A stretch of DNA of 64,000 nt from JAHDFB01 sp965658745. Lineage in GTDB: Bacteria; Bacteroidota; Bacteroidia; Chitinophagales; Saprospiraceae. The translations under genes and the position numbers were made by a program. Under the pieces are notes generated by a model, which was given only the letters and a program-made list of their open reading frames with translations, made no database searches and was not told the DNA's origin. Positions 17,804 through 27,035 of the stretch are shown here, piece by piece; the stretch's first letter is position 1; each line of letters starts with the position of its first letter. The DNA is taken from contig CBFHTK010000003.1 in NCBI GenBank assembly GCA_965658745.1, forward strand, positions 248,001 to 312,000. Reading direction: 5' to 3'.

Positions 17804-18880
17804 ATGAAAGCAATGAAAACGATTAAGGGTCCCGCAATTTTTTTGGCTCAATTTATGGGTGAAGAAGCGCCTTTCGATAGCTTGGACAATATCTGTAAAT
17901 GGGCTGCTGATATGGGCTACAAAGGAATACAAATTCCAACTTGGGAAAGTAGATTGATCAATCTTGACCAAGCTGCTATAAGTCAAAACTATTGTGATGA
18001 CCTACTTGCTAAAGTCTCTTCTTTTGGACTTGAAATCACAGAACTATCGACACATCTACAAGGACAATTAATTGCTGTTCATCCAGCCTTTGACGAAGGA
18101 TTTGACGTATTTGCGCCTGATCATTTAAGAAAAAACCCAAAAGCTAGACAGCAGTGGGCTGTAGATCAATTAATGAAAGCGGGATCTGCTAGTCAGAAGC
18201 TTGGTTTGAAAGTTCACGCCACATTCTCTGGCGCATTCATATGGCACACATTTTACGCATGGCCCCAGAGACCAGCGGGTTTAGTTGAGGAAGCTTTTCG
18301 CGAACTTGCTTCTAGATGGAAAACTATATTGGATCACTTTGATGCTTGTGGTATCGATATCGCTTATGAAATTCACCCTGGTGAGGATCTGCATGATGGC
18401 GTAAGTTTCGAGCGCTTTCTTGAAGCTGTAGATAATCACCCTCGTTGTAATATTTTGTACGACCCTAGTCATTTTGTACTTCAGCAATTGGATTACCTTC
18501 GTTTTATTGACTATTACCATGATCGCATCAAAGCTTTTCATGTCAAAGATGCTGAGTTTAATCCCACAGGAAAATCTGGAATTTACGGCGGCTACCAAGA
18601 CTGGATAGATAGACCAGCACGGTTCAGATCTCCAGGAGATGGACAGGTAGATTTCAAAGGAATTTTTTCCAAATTAAGTCAATATGGCTTTGATGGATGG
18701 GCTGTTCTAGAATGGGAATGCTGCATTAAATCGCCCGAACAAGGAGCTCAGGAGGGTGCCCCATTTATTGCAGACCAAATAATTCAAGTTACGGACAAAG
18801 CCTTTGATGATTTTGCAGGGGAATCAATTGATAAGAAAGGTCTTCGGGCTTTACTAGGTCTTGATGAACAAACGCATTGA
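17804..18880 (+). CDS. Sugar phosphate isomerase/epimerase (xylose isomerase-like TIM barrel)
   Basis: A 358-residue protein of the AP-endonuclease-2/IolE-like superfamily of metal-dependent isomerases and epimerases. Likely metal ligands lie in YEIHPGEDLHDG (Glu), NILYDPSHFVLQQL (Asp, His), AFHVKDAEF (His) and AVLEWECC (Glu). STHLQGQLIAVHPAFDEGF is seen near the N-terminus. It starts immediately after the oxidoreductase stop with no spacer, so the two form an operon. A role in sugar or inositol catabolism is inferred. No transporter or regulator is adjacent. Confidence 0.9.
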   Translation: MKAMKTIKGPAIFLAQFMGEEAPFDSLDNICKWAADMGYKGIQIPTWESRLINLDQAAISQNYCDDLLAKVSSFGLEITELSTHLQGQLIAVHPAFDEGFDVFAPDHLRKNPKARQQWAVDQLMKAGSASQKLGLKVHATFSGAFIWHTFYAWPQRPAGLVEEAFRELASRWKTILDHFDACGIDIAYEIHPGEDLHDGVSFERFLEAVDNHPRCNILYDPSHFVLQQLDYLRFIDYYHDRIKAFHVKDAEFNPTGKSGIYGGYQDWIDRPARFRSPGDGQVDFKGIFSKLSQYGFDGWAVLEWECCIKSPEQGAQEGAPFIADQIIQVTDKAFDDFAGESIDKKGLRALLGLDEQTH

Positions 18881-18889
18881 AAACCTGAG

Positions 18890-19459
18890 CTAGCTTTTCT
18901 TTACGTATTCAGTGAGTATAACAATCTGCTGTCCATTGATTTTTCCTTCGATGAAGTTTTCATTTTCGCGATCGAGTGTAATTCGTCGGACAGGCGTACC
19001 TCTTTTGGCTGTAAAGCCACCACCTTTTACATTAAGGTCTTTAATTAGTACAACTGAATCTCCCGTTGATAGTATTTCTCCATTACTATCTTTATGGACA
19101 ATTTTGACCTCGTCAAAAACCTCAGAATCAGCCCAAGTTTTCGTTTCTTCCTCCATGTACATCATATCCAACAGATCTCTTGCCCAAGCTTCACTGTTAA
19201 GTCTCTTCAGCATGCGATATGACAGAACTTGAATAGCGGGTTCTGCATTCCACATAGAATCATTCAAGCACCTCCAGTGACTAACATCTAGCGATTCTGC
19301 CTCCTTTATCTCATATTGACAAATTCCACAAATAAGTACTTGCTCCTCGATATAATCTCCTGGTTTGGGACCAACGGTATATGCATCGAGTGATTCTGTC
19401 TTTCCACACAATTCACAAGACCCACTTGCTCTTTCTATTAGTGATTCTTTGGCTGCCAT
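18890..19459 (-). CDS. PhnA/YjdM domain protein
   Basis: A 189-residue cytoplasmic protein. The N-terminus has a zinc-ribbon-like pair of cysteine knuckles (CELCGKTESL and ICGICQYE). The C-terminal about 70 residues are the PhnA/YjdM domain: DSNGEILSTGDSVVLIKDLN, then KGGGFTAKRGTPVRRI and INGQQIVILTEYVKK at the end. Despite its name the family is not a proven phosphonoacetate hydrolase, and its role is unresolved. It is a single gene, convergent with the TIM-barrel gene 9 bases away. Confidence 0.9.
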   Translation of the reverse strand: MAAKESLIERASGSCELCGKTESLDAYTVGPKPGDYIEEQVLICGICQYEIKEAESLDVSHWRCLNDSMWNAEPAIQVLSYRMLKRLNSEAWARDLLDMMYMEEETKTWADSEVFDEVKIVHKDSNGEILSTGDSVVLIKDLNVKGGGFTAKRGTPVRRITLDRENENFIEGKINGQQIVILTEYVKKS

Positions 19460-19518
19460 TGTAGTATTCTACTTGAAGTGTTTTTAGTTGTGTATTAGGT
19501 TCAACAGTAGAATCGCTC

Positions 19519-20514
19519 CTACAGTCCTGCTTTCTTAGAAATTTCAAGCATTCGGTCAATCGAAGCTACTCCTTGCTCAATGACCCATTCAGGTAAAATA
19601 ATTTCTGGTAATTCATGCTTCATACACAGATATAGCTTCTCCATAGTATTCCGCTTCATATGCGGACAATCATTACATGCACAAGTATTATTTGGAGGCG
19701 CAGGGAAAAAGGTTTTTTCAGGGTTAGCCAATTCCATCTGATGGATAATACCAGCTTCCGTGGCTACAATAAACTCAGTTGCTTCGCTTTCCTTTGTGAA
19801 CTTCAACAATCCACTTGTACTTCCAATGTACGCTGCTTTGTCTAAGATATGTGCTTCACATTCAGGGTGGGCAATCAACACAGCCTCGGGATGTCTAATT
19901 TGAAGTTTTGTTATTTTTTCATTTGAAAAAATTTCATGTACCATGCAGGTGCCATTCCACAACACAAGGTCACGCCCTGTTTTCTTGATCAAATATGCAC
20001 CCAAATTTCGATCAGGAGCAAAGATGATTCCTTGACCTTCCGGAAAGCTTTCAATTATATTGACGGCATTTGTTGAAGTACAACAGACATCTGTCAGAGT
20101 TTTCAATTCAGCAGTGCAATTGATATAAGATACTACCTTATGATTGGGATATCTTTCCTTAAACTTTCTGAACAAATGAGGGGGACATGAATCAGCCAAG
20201 CTACATCCCGCCTTCAAATCTGGGAGTAAAACCTTCTTTTCAGGAGAAAGCATTTTTGCAGTTTCAGCCATAAAATGTACACCTGCAAATACAATGATTT
20301 CCGCATCTGTAGAGGCTGCCATTTGGGATAGACCCAAACTATCACCGATGTAGTCTGCTATATCTTGAATTTCACTTTCTTGATAATAGTGCGCAAGAAT
20401 GATTGCATTTTTTTCTTTCTTCAAGCGGTTGATTTCAGCTACCAGATCAAGGGTGGGATCCACCTCTATATCTAGGTATCCTAACTTATCTAATTGTGTT
20501 TGTGTGTCTGACAT
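19519..20514 (-). CDS. nadA: Quinolinate synthase A
   Basis: Condenses iminoaspartate with dihydroxyacetone phosphate to quinolinate in NAD synthesis, using a [4Fe-4S] cluster. The 331-residue length is typical. Motifs include AIILAHYYQESEIQDIADY, YIGDSLGLSQMAA, VFAGVHFMAETAKMLSP, GCSLADSCP, CTSTNA, APDRNLGAYL, HPEC and CNDCPHMKRNTMEKL, which together supply the cluster cysteines. nadB and nadC are not in the window. It is a single gene with a 254-base upstream region. Confidence 0.96.
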   Translation of the reverse strand: MSDTQTQLDKLGYLDIEVDPTLDLVAEINRLKKEKNAIILAHYYQESEIQDIADYIGDSLGLSQMAASTDAEIIVFAGVHFMAETAKMLSPEKKVLLPDLKAGCSLADSCPPHLFRKFKERYPNHKVVSYINCTAELKTLTDVCCTSTNAVNIIESFPEGQGIIFAPDRNLGAYLIKKTGRDLVLWNGTCMVHEIFSNEKITKLQIRHPEAVLIAHPECEAHILDKAAYIGSTSGLLKFTKESEATEFIVATEAGIIHQMELANPEKTFFPAPPNNTCACNDCPHMKRNTMEKLYLCMKHELPEIILPEWVIEQGVASIDRMLEISKKAGL

Positions 20515-20768
20515 AATTCTATTTTTGTGTACGCGTAGGATTCAATGTACAATACACTAAAAGTATAAAAATGAGCGTGGATCGGCAAGCTCAACTGATT
20601 AAACCCGCATTTTTCATTAGATAATCTATTGCGACCTAAAACATCTGCAAAATAAGGCGCAGGCTGGATTTTACGCATTCACCATAGTGTGACTATGATT
20701 CATTTGAAAAATCCCATATTTTATTGACCTTTTAGCTCTCATGACAAAGATCAAATGAATAATGCAGG

Positions 20769-21473
20769 TTAATATCCAATTATAAAAATCGCTGGACGCT
20801 TTTCCGAAAAAATGTCTTTCTGCTTCATCCAGTTTTGTACACTCATTGTCTTTATATATTCATTCTCTCCCGTAATATCTAATGCTATAGAAACTTTCGT
20901 ATTCGAATGGCAGCTTTTTATAATTTCTTCCAACATTGCTTTGTTTCTATACGGCGTCTCGATAAAGAGTTCTGCTGACTTATCCTGAATAGCTTTCTTT
21001 TCTAAAGACTTGAGCTTTTTCGCAAGTCCATTATTCTTGTTCGGCAAATAACCATGAAATGTAAATTGCTGCCCATTCATACCACTTGCCATTAACGCAA
21101 GTAATATGGATGACGGTCCCACTAATGGAATTACCTTCATGTCCATATCATGTGCCATTGCCACAAGTTTCGATCCCGGATCGGCAATTCCCGGACAGCC
21201 CGCTTCGGAAATCACCCCTATCTGGTGCCCTTCAGAATTCCATTTCTTCAACACTTCATCAGCTGCATAAGCATTGTGTTTATCCATTTCTTCAATATGG
21301 ATTTCAGGTAGAGGAGTAGGATGGTCCAAAGACTTCAAAAACCTCCTTGCTGTCTTAGCTCTTTCGACAATAAAATGATCAATTTGATGGATTTGCAGTA
21401 TAACATACAGGGGAAGATTTACATGCTCATGTTCTGCAATTGGGCAGGGAATCATAAATAATTGATTTGCCAT
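20769..21473 (-). CDS. RsmI-like SAM-dependent methyltransferase (tetrapyrrole methylase fold)
   Basis: A 234-residue member of the tetrapyrrole (corrin/porphyrin) methylase superfamily, closest in pattern to RsmI, the 16S rRNA C1402 2'-O-methyltransferase. Motifs are QLFMIPCPIAE at the N-terminus, IGVISEAGCPGIADPGSKLV, VIPLVGPSSILLALMASGM and FIETPYRNKAMLEEI. RsmI normally has VPTPIGN and about 280 residues. This shorter, altered form is a common Bacteroidota paralogue, and its substrate is unproven. Start at 21473 (MANQLFMIPCP), because the 22 residues from an upstream start at 21539 have no family counterpart. Confidence 0.8.
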   Translation of the reverse strand: MANQLFMIPCPIAEHEHVNLPLYVILQIHQIDHFIVERAKTARRFLKSLDHPTPLPEIHIEEMDKHNAYAADEVLKKWNSEGHQIGVISEAGCPGIADPGSKLVAMAHDMDMKVIPLVGPSSILLALMASGMNGQQFTFHGYLPNKNNGLAKKLKSLEKKAIQDKSAELFIETPYRNKAMLEEIIKSCHSNTKVSIALDITGENEYIKTMSVQNWMKQKDIFSEKRPAIFIIGY

Positions 21474-21597
21474 TAGATTGGTTTTACTTTGAATGAATTG
21501 TAGCAATGACTTCTCCAGTTGAAGAAAATTCAATTTCAAATTTCATTATTATTGTATTGACTATCAAGACCATTTTTTTTCTCTCTTCTTTGGTGTT

Positions 21598-24054
21598 CTA
21601 ATATCTTACATAGTTACGAACAACGCGAGTACCTATATTACTCATCACCTCATATGCAGTTTTCTGACTTGCCTTACAAAATTGATTAAACTGAGATATG
21701 GTTTCAAAAATCACAATTTCATCCCCTGCTTTAAAATCAAGGTTTGTAATATCAATTGCACACGTGTCCATAGAAATGTGACCTACAGTCGGTAGTTCTT
21801 TCCCTTGACCATAAAAACATGCGTTTCCATTACCTAATTTTCGGCTCAATCCGTCGGCATACCCGATACTTAGGGTTGCGATCTTCATATCACTTGATGC
21901 AATAAAAGATCTATTGTAGCCCACCGAATCACCTTTCTCAATATGCTTTATTTGAGCGATATAAGTGCATAATTTATGTGCCATCTGGAACTCTTCATTG
22001 GGTACATATCCATAAAGTCCAATGCCCAATCGTATCATATCGTGTTGATAAGACTTGAATCGCACAGCAGCATTTGAATTGCAAATATGTTGCATCGTAT
22101 CATCTAAACTTAACTCCGCTTTCAAAAACTCAAAGCAAGTTCTAAAATATTGATATTGATGTTCTGTAAATACATCTTGTTGTGGATCTTCTGCTGCTGC
22201 AAAATGTGAAAATATTGACTTAACTTCGACTCCTCGGTTTTCTTTGATTAATTCAATAGCTTTTGGCAAATCAGCTTTTTTGAATCCCAATCGATTCATT
22301 CCACTATCAATCTTCAAATGAATTTTCAAATATTCATTTGCGTGATTCAAAAATGCTTCCAACTGTTCCAAACTGTATATCTCCAGTTCTAGATCATACT
22401 TTGCCGCCAAATACTCCTGCGAAGGATCGGGATTCATTATCATAATCGGACCATCGATACCTTCCTCTCGTAACTCTATGGCTTCATCAAAATATGCTAC
22501 AGCTAAATAATCAATTCCACATCTTAGAAGATGTTTTGCTAGTGGAATGCTATCACTTCCATAAGCCCCAGCCTTTATCACCGCCATCATTTTTGGACGT
22601 TGATCATGCATGCTTCTGTACCTCTGTAAATTATATCTGATCGCATCTAGCGAAATTTCCAAGGTTGTTCTGTGAGACTTTACTTCGAAATTCCTAATAA
22701 GCTGATCCAATTGATACTTTCGAGCACCCTTTAGTAAAATGAGCGCATCTTCAGGCGGGTGATTATCTAACTCTGCTCTTAATCCACTTTCATCATCAAA
22801 TTGCCTAATTGGAATGCCTTCCAAACTAAAGGCTAGGTCCTCTCCCACATAATACAAAAGATCGATCTGTTGTCTTTCGATTAATTCCTTTAGTGTATTA
22901 AAATATGCTTGATCCTGCCTTACTTGTTCAAAATCACTTAGAATTAGATAGAGTTTGCGTTCCTTTTTTTGCTCTTGCGCAAAATCGAGGGCATTTTCTA
23001 AGCTTGTCAAATCCGCATTATATGAATCATCAATAAGAAGACAGTTGCGGCTTACTTTCTTCAAGAGCATGCGCATGGAAACTGGTTCGAGACCCGCTAT
23101 TCTTGTGCTAATTTGCCTTTGGGTCAAACCCAATTCTAGACTTGCAATAATGACATGGATGATATTACTTACTGAAGCTCGGTCGACTAAATGAAAGTCC
23201 ACTTCAAAAGTATTTCTTCCTTCGATTTTTATCTGTATTCCTTGGTTTTGATTGGTACATTGGACGAAATAGTCTGCATCTCTAGTCTCCCTACTCCATG
23301 AAACTAAGCTTTGAAACTTAGGAATTTCAACCTGACTCAAATACTCATCAATCAATTCCGTTTTCTCGAGAATCACCTTCTCAGCGAAATTAAACAGCTT
23401 CCACTTTTCTTTGAACTTATGCTCTCTATTCAGAAAACCAACATCATGCGCATCACCAATATTGGTGAGGATGCCGAAATTGCATTGGATCATTTCACTT
23501 AGTTGCCTCATTTCCCCATCCTTCGATATCCCAGCCTCAAAAACACCAATATCATGACGCTCCTCCAATTCAAGAAGCGATAATGCAACACCCAATTGAG
23601 AATTATAGGAAGCGGGGCTTTTACAAAGCTGATGATCCAAATCAAGAACTTGCGAAAGCCATTCTTTGACTATTGTCTTTCCGTTGCTTCCAGTAATTCC
23701 AATAAGAGGAATGTCATACTGCAAGCGATGGCTTTTAGCTAGTTTTTGAAGTGCTGAAAGAACATCTGGCACAAATAGTAAGTGGTTTAGCAACTCAGGT
23801 TTTAGACCATTTGACAACTCCTTTACCAAAGAGTTTGAAGTTAGGCAAAACAGCACACCTTTGTCAAATGCCTCTTCGACATGTTCAACAAGGGCAAATG
23901 GATCTGTCGAAAGGCCCACAAAAAGAGCGTGACTAGTTCTTACAGATTTACGACTGTCAAAAACAATCTCCTTGATATGTGTTGAACCTACAGAATCATC
24001 GCCAGAAAAATCCGCTTCAGTAAATTGTAAAATATCCTGTAATGAAATGTCCAT
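21598..24054 (-). CDS. Bifunctional MurF / alanine racemase fusion
   Basis: An 818-residue cytoplasmic fusion of two peptidoglycan-precursor enzymes. The N-terminal part (about 1-455) is UDP-MurNAc-tripeptide:D-Ala-D-Ala ligase, with ATP loop GITGSNGKT at 119-127, LTNIGDAH and LLIDDSYNADLTSLENAL. The C-terminal part (about 462-818) is PLP-dependent alanine racemase, with TLEISLDAIRYNL, the PLP lysine K494 in MAVIKAGAYGS, HLKIDSGMNRLGF, and VGYNRSFIA followed by LSIGYADGLSRKL. The fusion is characteristic of Bacteroidota and channels D-Ala supply to MurF. The ATG at 24054 is preferred because a -7 element (24076-24083) covers the upstream TTG at 24078. Confidence 0.95.
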   Translation of the reverse strand: MDISLQDILQFTEADFSGDDSVGSTHIKEIVFDSRKSVRTSHALFVGLSTDPFALVEHVEEAFDKGVLFCLTSNSLVKELSNGLKPELLNHLLFVPDVLSALQKLAKSHRLQYDIPLIGITGSNGKTIVKEWLSQVLDLDHQLCKSPASYNSQLGVALSLLELEERHDIGVFEAGISKDGEMRQLSEMIQCNFGILTNIGDAHDVGFLNREHKFKEKWKLFNFAEKVILEKTELIDEYLSQVEIPKFQSLVSWSRETRDADYFVQCTNQNQGIQIKIEGRNTFEVDFHLVDRASVSNIIHVIIASLELGLTQRQISTRIAGLEPVSMRMLLKKVSRNCLLIDDSYNADLTSLENALDFAQEQKKERKLYLILSDFEQVRQDQAYFNTLKELIERQQIDLLYYVGEDLAFSLEGIPIRQFDDESGLRAELDNHPPEDALILLKGARKYQLDQLIRNFEVKSHRTTLEISLDAIRYNLQRYRSMHDQRPKMMAVIKAGAYGSDSIPLAKHLLRCGIDYLAVAYFDEAIELREEGIDGPIMIMNPDPSQEYLAAKYDLELEIYSLEQLEAFLNHANEYLKIHLKIDSGMNRLGFKKADLPKAIELIKENRGVEVKSIFSHFAAAEDPQQDVFTEHQYQYFRTCFEFLKAELSLDDTMQHICNSNAAVRFKSYQHDMIRLGIGLYGYVPNEEFQMAHKLCTYIAQIKHIEKGDSVGYNRSFIASSDMKIATLSIGYADGLSRKLGNGNACFYGQGKELPTVGHISMDTCAIDITNLDFKAGDEIVIFETISQFNQFCKASQKTAYEVMSNIGTRVVRNYVRY

Positions 24055-24075
24055 AAACCCGTAAGTGTCGAAGGG

Positions 24076-24083
24076 CAAAGATA
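24076..24083 (-). promoter_or_regulatory. Candidate -7 element TATCTTTG for murF-alr
   Basis: Exact TAnnTTTG on the minus strand, 22 bases before the ATG at 24054. It decides against the TTG start at 24078. Confidence 0.5.
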
Positions 24084-24159
24084 TGGATTAATATGTGGAT
24101 AATTCTTGAAGAAAAACTCCTAAAAAGCAGGGTCTAGAAAACCTATATTACCTTTTTAA

Positions 24160-24435
24160 CTATGACTTTTCACCGTCGCTCATACGTCCAATCATGCAGC
24201 TAACATATGATTTAGCATTTTGTAACATTGAAGGGTCTGATTCCGGATAACCCATTTTTGACAAGGTTGATCGGACTTCTGAAAGCAATTCTGCGCTTGG
24301 CGTTTCAACAATTATCTTTCCGTCTTCAACATTAACTTCTTTGATTGCAACATTATCTAATTTCTCTAATCTTTGTTTGATAGAGTTGGCACAACCGCCA
24401 CATTTGATATTATGAACATGAAGTATAGATTCCAT
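24160..24435 (-). CDS. Heavy-metal-associated (HMA) domain protein, CopZ-like
   Basis: A 91-residue soluble protein with a ferredoxin-like HMA fold and the metal-binding motif IKCGGCANSIK near residues 10-20. This is the copper chaperone pattern. A C-terminal tail of about 20 residues with one more cysteine (SYVSCMIGRMSDG) goes beyond the usual 68-70 residues. It starts 3 bases after the copper ATPase gene and is surely co-transcribed with it, so it likely hands Cu(I) to that pump. Confidence 0.88.
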   Translation of the reverse strand: MESILHVHNIKCGGCANSIKQRLEKLDNVAIKEVNVEDGKIIVETPSAELLSEVRSTLSKMGYPESDPSMLQNAKSYVSCMIGRMSDGEKS

Positions 24436-24438
24436 TTT

Positions 24439-26829
24439 TTACTTTTTTAAACTGAACTTAAATAATACAAAACTTGATAGGACCCCATAAACTACAACAC
24501 TAATTGAACTCAAGGGCATCAAGATCGCAGCAATTACTGGTGACAAGTTGCCGGTGACGGCAAAAGACAAACCTACTGCATTATATACAAAAGCTAACGC
24601 AAAAGTGCCAAAAATGATCCATTTAGACCGCTTAATATATCGAATATATGAAGAAAACTTACTAAAACTGTCTGCTGACAGTATAGCATCACAAGCTGGG
24701 GAGAAATTATTATGGTCTTGCGCAATCACAATACCAACCTCACTTTGCTTCAGCGCACCAGCATCATTCAACCCATCACCGATCATCATGATATGCTTTC
24801 CTTCGGTCTGAAGATTTCGTATATGATTTAGTTTATCCGAGGGCTTTTGCTGGAAGTAGACTCGGTCTTCGGTGCCTATTAAAGAAGCAATCCGATCTTT
24901 TTCAGCATCTGTATCACCAGATAGAATCGAAATTTGATGCTCTTTTCCCAAGTTATCCAAGACCTCCTCAAGTCCACCTCTATATTGATGCTCCATGTGG
25001 AACTGCCCGACAAACTGTCCATCTATTTCAACAAATACACCTTTATCCTGAATAGTTTTTGTCCCAAAAATAAAAGCAGAAGATCCAATTCTGATTAGCT
25101 GATTGTCAATCTCTGCAATAATTCCTTGACCAACCTTTTCTTCATAGCGATCTACGTCTACTAATTCAATGTCTTTAAGGTGTTCAGCAATCGCACGACT
25201 CAAAGGATGAGACGAATGTGTGCAAGCCGAACGAATCAATTGCTCTTCTTGATCGGAAAGACTTTTCCCTTCATACCTAACTTGCACCCTAGATTGATCT
25301 GTGATTGTACCTGTTTTATCAAATATCAATTCGTCGATATCCTGAATCTGCTCGATTGTTTCAGTATTTTTAAGATAGAAACCCTCCTTACTTAACATTC
25401 TCAGAACATGGCCGTAAGTAAAGGGTATAGACAGAGCTAGAGCACAAGGGCAGGCAACGATTAGAACTGAAGTAAAAGCATTAATCGCAAGATATAAATC
25501 GTGTTGAAACCAATAGAGGAAAGTTGCAAGTGCAATCACTAAGATCACGTAGGTAAAGTATTTACTTACTACTTGTGAAATATGTGAGGTTGATGAAGTT
25601 CCATTTTTCCTAAAAACATCGTCATTCCACAATTGAGTTAGATATGAATGATCAACAGATTTCTGAACAACAACTTCGATACTTGAACCATTTTGCTTTC
25701 CACCTGCAAAAAGAAGGTCTCCGGAGTTTTTACTAATCAAATTAGCCTCGCCAGTTACAAAACTATAATCAACTCTAGCTTTTCCTTTTGTAAGAATCGA
25801 GTCCGCTGGGATAATCTGTTCATGTCTTATTAACAGGATGTCTCCTGGAACAAGTTTGTCAATAGATTTTGTTGCCCACTTATCATCTACTTTAACAGAT
25901 GTGGATATTGGGAAATATGACTTATAGTTTCTACTGAAATCTAATGAACGATAGGTAACTACTTGGAACCATCTTCCAATTAGAAGAAAGAAAACAAAAC
26001 CTGTAAAACTATCAAGAAAGCCTTCTCCGCTTCCGCTCAAAATATCGTATACGCTGCGGATATATAGAGTAAGCATTCCAATTGCTATTGGCACGTCAAT
26101 ATTCAAGGCATTGATCTTGATCGACTTCCAAGCAGATTTTAGGTAATCCCATCCACTGTAAACTAAGACTGGAGTCGCTAATGCAATATTTATATATCCT
26201 AAAAAGAATAATCTTGAGGCATGTTCAAATCCGAGGTATTCAGGAAAACTCAATAACATCACATTTCCAAATGCGAAACCAGCAAGACCGAGTTTGTACA
26301 ACAGACTTCTTTCTGGTGTAAGATCTGTTTTTTCTTCGTCTAGTTGATCAAAATGTAATCTTGGTTCATATCCAATCCTACTAAGCAACTCAACTAATTG
26401 CCTTAGGCTAGTTTGAGTGTGATCAAAAATGATTGTTGCTTTTTTCGCTGAGAAATCAACTTTAGAAGCTTGTATTCCGGGATTAAATCTCGAAAGATTC
26501 TCTAGTAGCCAAAGACAAGAGCTACAGTGAATTTGAGGTAAATCCAATTGCACCCGACTGGTGTTGCCTTCTTTAAACGATACTAGCTTATCAACGATTT
26601 CCTGATCATCGAGATAATCAAAACTAGTCTCTAATGCATTCTTTTGAGTAGCTCCAGGTGTTGACTCATACTGGTAATAGGCCTGCATTCCATGATCAGA
26701 AAGCACTTGGTAAACTAACTGACATCCAGAGCAACAAAAGGACTTTTCCTCAAAGACGATTTCTTCATCCTTACAAGGTAGCCCGCAATGGAAGCACTGA
26801 GTTTTTTGACCCACATTTTGTTGCTGCAT
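24439..26829 (-). CDS. ccoI: Copper-translocating P-type ATPase, CcoI/FixI type
   Basis: A 796-residue P1B ATPase. Domains in order: an N-terminal metal-binding domain with CFHCGLPC and FCCSGC (Cys 12, 15, 19, 32, 33, 36); an HMA domain with HCSSCLW (102-105); membrane helices; the actuator loop with VTGEA (359-362); the transport motif CPCALALSIP (460-469); the phosphorylation site DKTGTIT (Asp504); MIGDGLNDAGAL; and two last helices. This N-terminal domain plus HMA layout is typical of CcoI/FixI pumps, which export Cu(I) for cbb3 oxidase assembly rather than for detoxification. The gene lies between a 36-residue membrane protein and an HMA chaperone. The oxidase genes are outside the window. 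Confidence 0.92.
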   Translation of the reverse strand: MQQQNVGQKTQCFHCGLPCKDEEIVFEEKSFCCSGCQLVYQVLSDHGMQAYYQYESTPGATQKNALETSFDYLDDQEIVDKLVSFKEGNTSRVQLDLPQIHCSSCLWLLENLSRFNPGIQASKVDFSAKKATIIFDHTQTSLRQLVELLSRIGYEPRLHFDQLDEEKTDLTPERSLLYKLGLAGFAFGNVMLLSFPEYLGFEHASRLFFLGYINIALATPVLVYSGWDYLKSAWKSIKINALNIDVPIAIGMLTLYIRSVYDILSGSGEGFLDSFTGFVFFLLIGRWFQVVTYRSLDFSRNYKSYFPISTSVKVDDKWATKSIDKLVPGDILLIRHEQIIPADSILTKGKARVDYSFVTGEANLISKNSGDLLFAGGKQNGSSIEVVVQKSVDHSYLTQLWNDDVFRKNGTSSTSHISQVVSKYFTYVILVIALATFLYWFQHDLYLAINAFTSVLIVACPCALALSIPFTYGHVLRMLSKEGFYLKNTETIEQIQDIDELIFDKTGTITDQSRVQVRYEGKSLSDQEEQLIRSACTHSSHPLSRAIAEHLKDIELVDVDRYEEKVGQGIIAEIDNQLIRIGSSAFIFGTKTIQDKGVFVEIDGQFVGQFHMEHQYRGGLEEVLDNLGKEHQISILSGDTDAEKDRIASLIGTEDRVYFQQKPSDKLNHIRNLQTEGKHIMMIGDGLNDAGALKQSEVGIVIAQDHNNFSPACDAILSADSFSKFSSYIRYIKRSKWIIFGTFALAFVYNAVGLSFAVTGNLSPVIAAILMPLSSISVVVYGVLSSFVLFKFSLKK

Positions 26830-26838
26830 TAAGCTTTA

Positions 26839-26949
26839 TTAACCATTCATAAAAACCACGTATAAAGTGGCAGCTGTAAATCCTAGAAACAACAAGAAGA
26901 GAAAAAATGTCGCAATTGCGTACTGTCTGTGTGATGTCTGACGATTCAT
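26839..26949 (-). CDS. Small single-pass membrane protein (36 residues)
   Basis: ATG at 26949 and TAA at 26839-26841 frame a 36-residue protein: a basic N-terminus (MNRQTSHRQYA) and then one hydrophobic helix (FFLFLLFLGFTAATLYVVF). The topology suits a short inner-membrane subunit. It lies 9 bases before ccoI on the same strand. It occupies a spot where accessory cbb3 maturation genes such as ccoS are often found, but its sequence does not resemble CcoS as I know it. Reality is supported by the intact frame, the strong membrane helix, the tight spacing and an upstream palindrome. Confidence 0.55.
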   Translation of the reverse strand: MNRQTSHRQYAIATFFLFLLFLGFTAATLYVVFMNG

Positions 26950-26999
26950 AACTTCGAATTTTTTACAAAGTTCGCGCACAGACCAAATCCTACAGATGA

Positions 27000-27017
27000 T
27001 TTTCATCATGATGAAAA
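27000..27017. promoter_or_regulatory. 18-bp perfect palindrome, candidate operator
   Basis: TTTTCATCATGATGAAAA reads identically on both strands. It lies between the response-regulator stop and the start of the small membrane protein/ccoI operon, 51 bases before that ATG. There is no T-tract, so it is not an obvious terminator. A dimeric regulator such as the neighbouring CRP-type protein is a plausible binder; this is inference. Confidence 0.5.
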
Positions 27018-27035
27018 ATGACGTTCATTACAGTT

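Noticed and set aside
20490..20678. 62-codon minus-strand frame overlapping the nadA start
   Set aside because: No start context, no family pattern, and it overlaps a certain gene in another frame.
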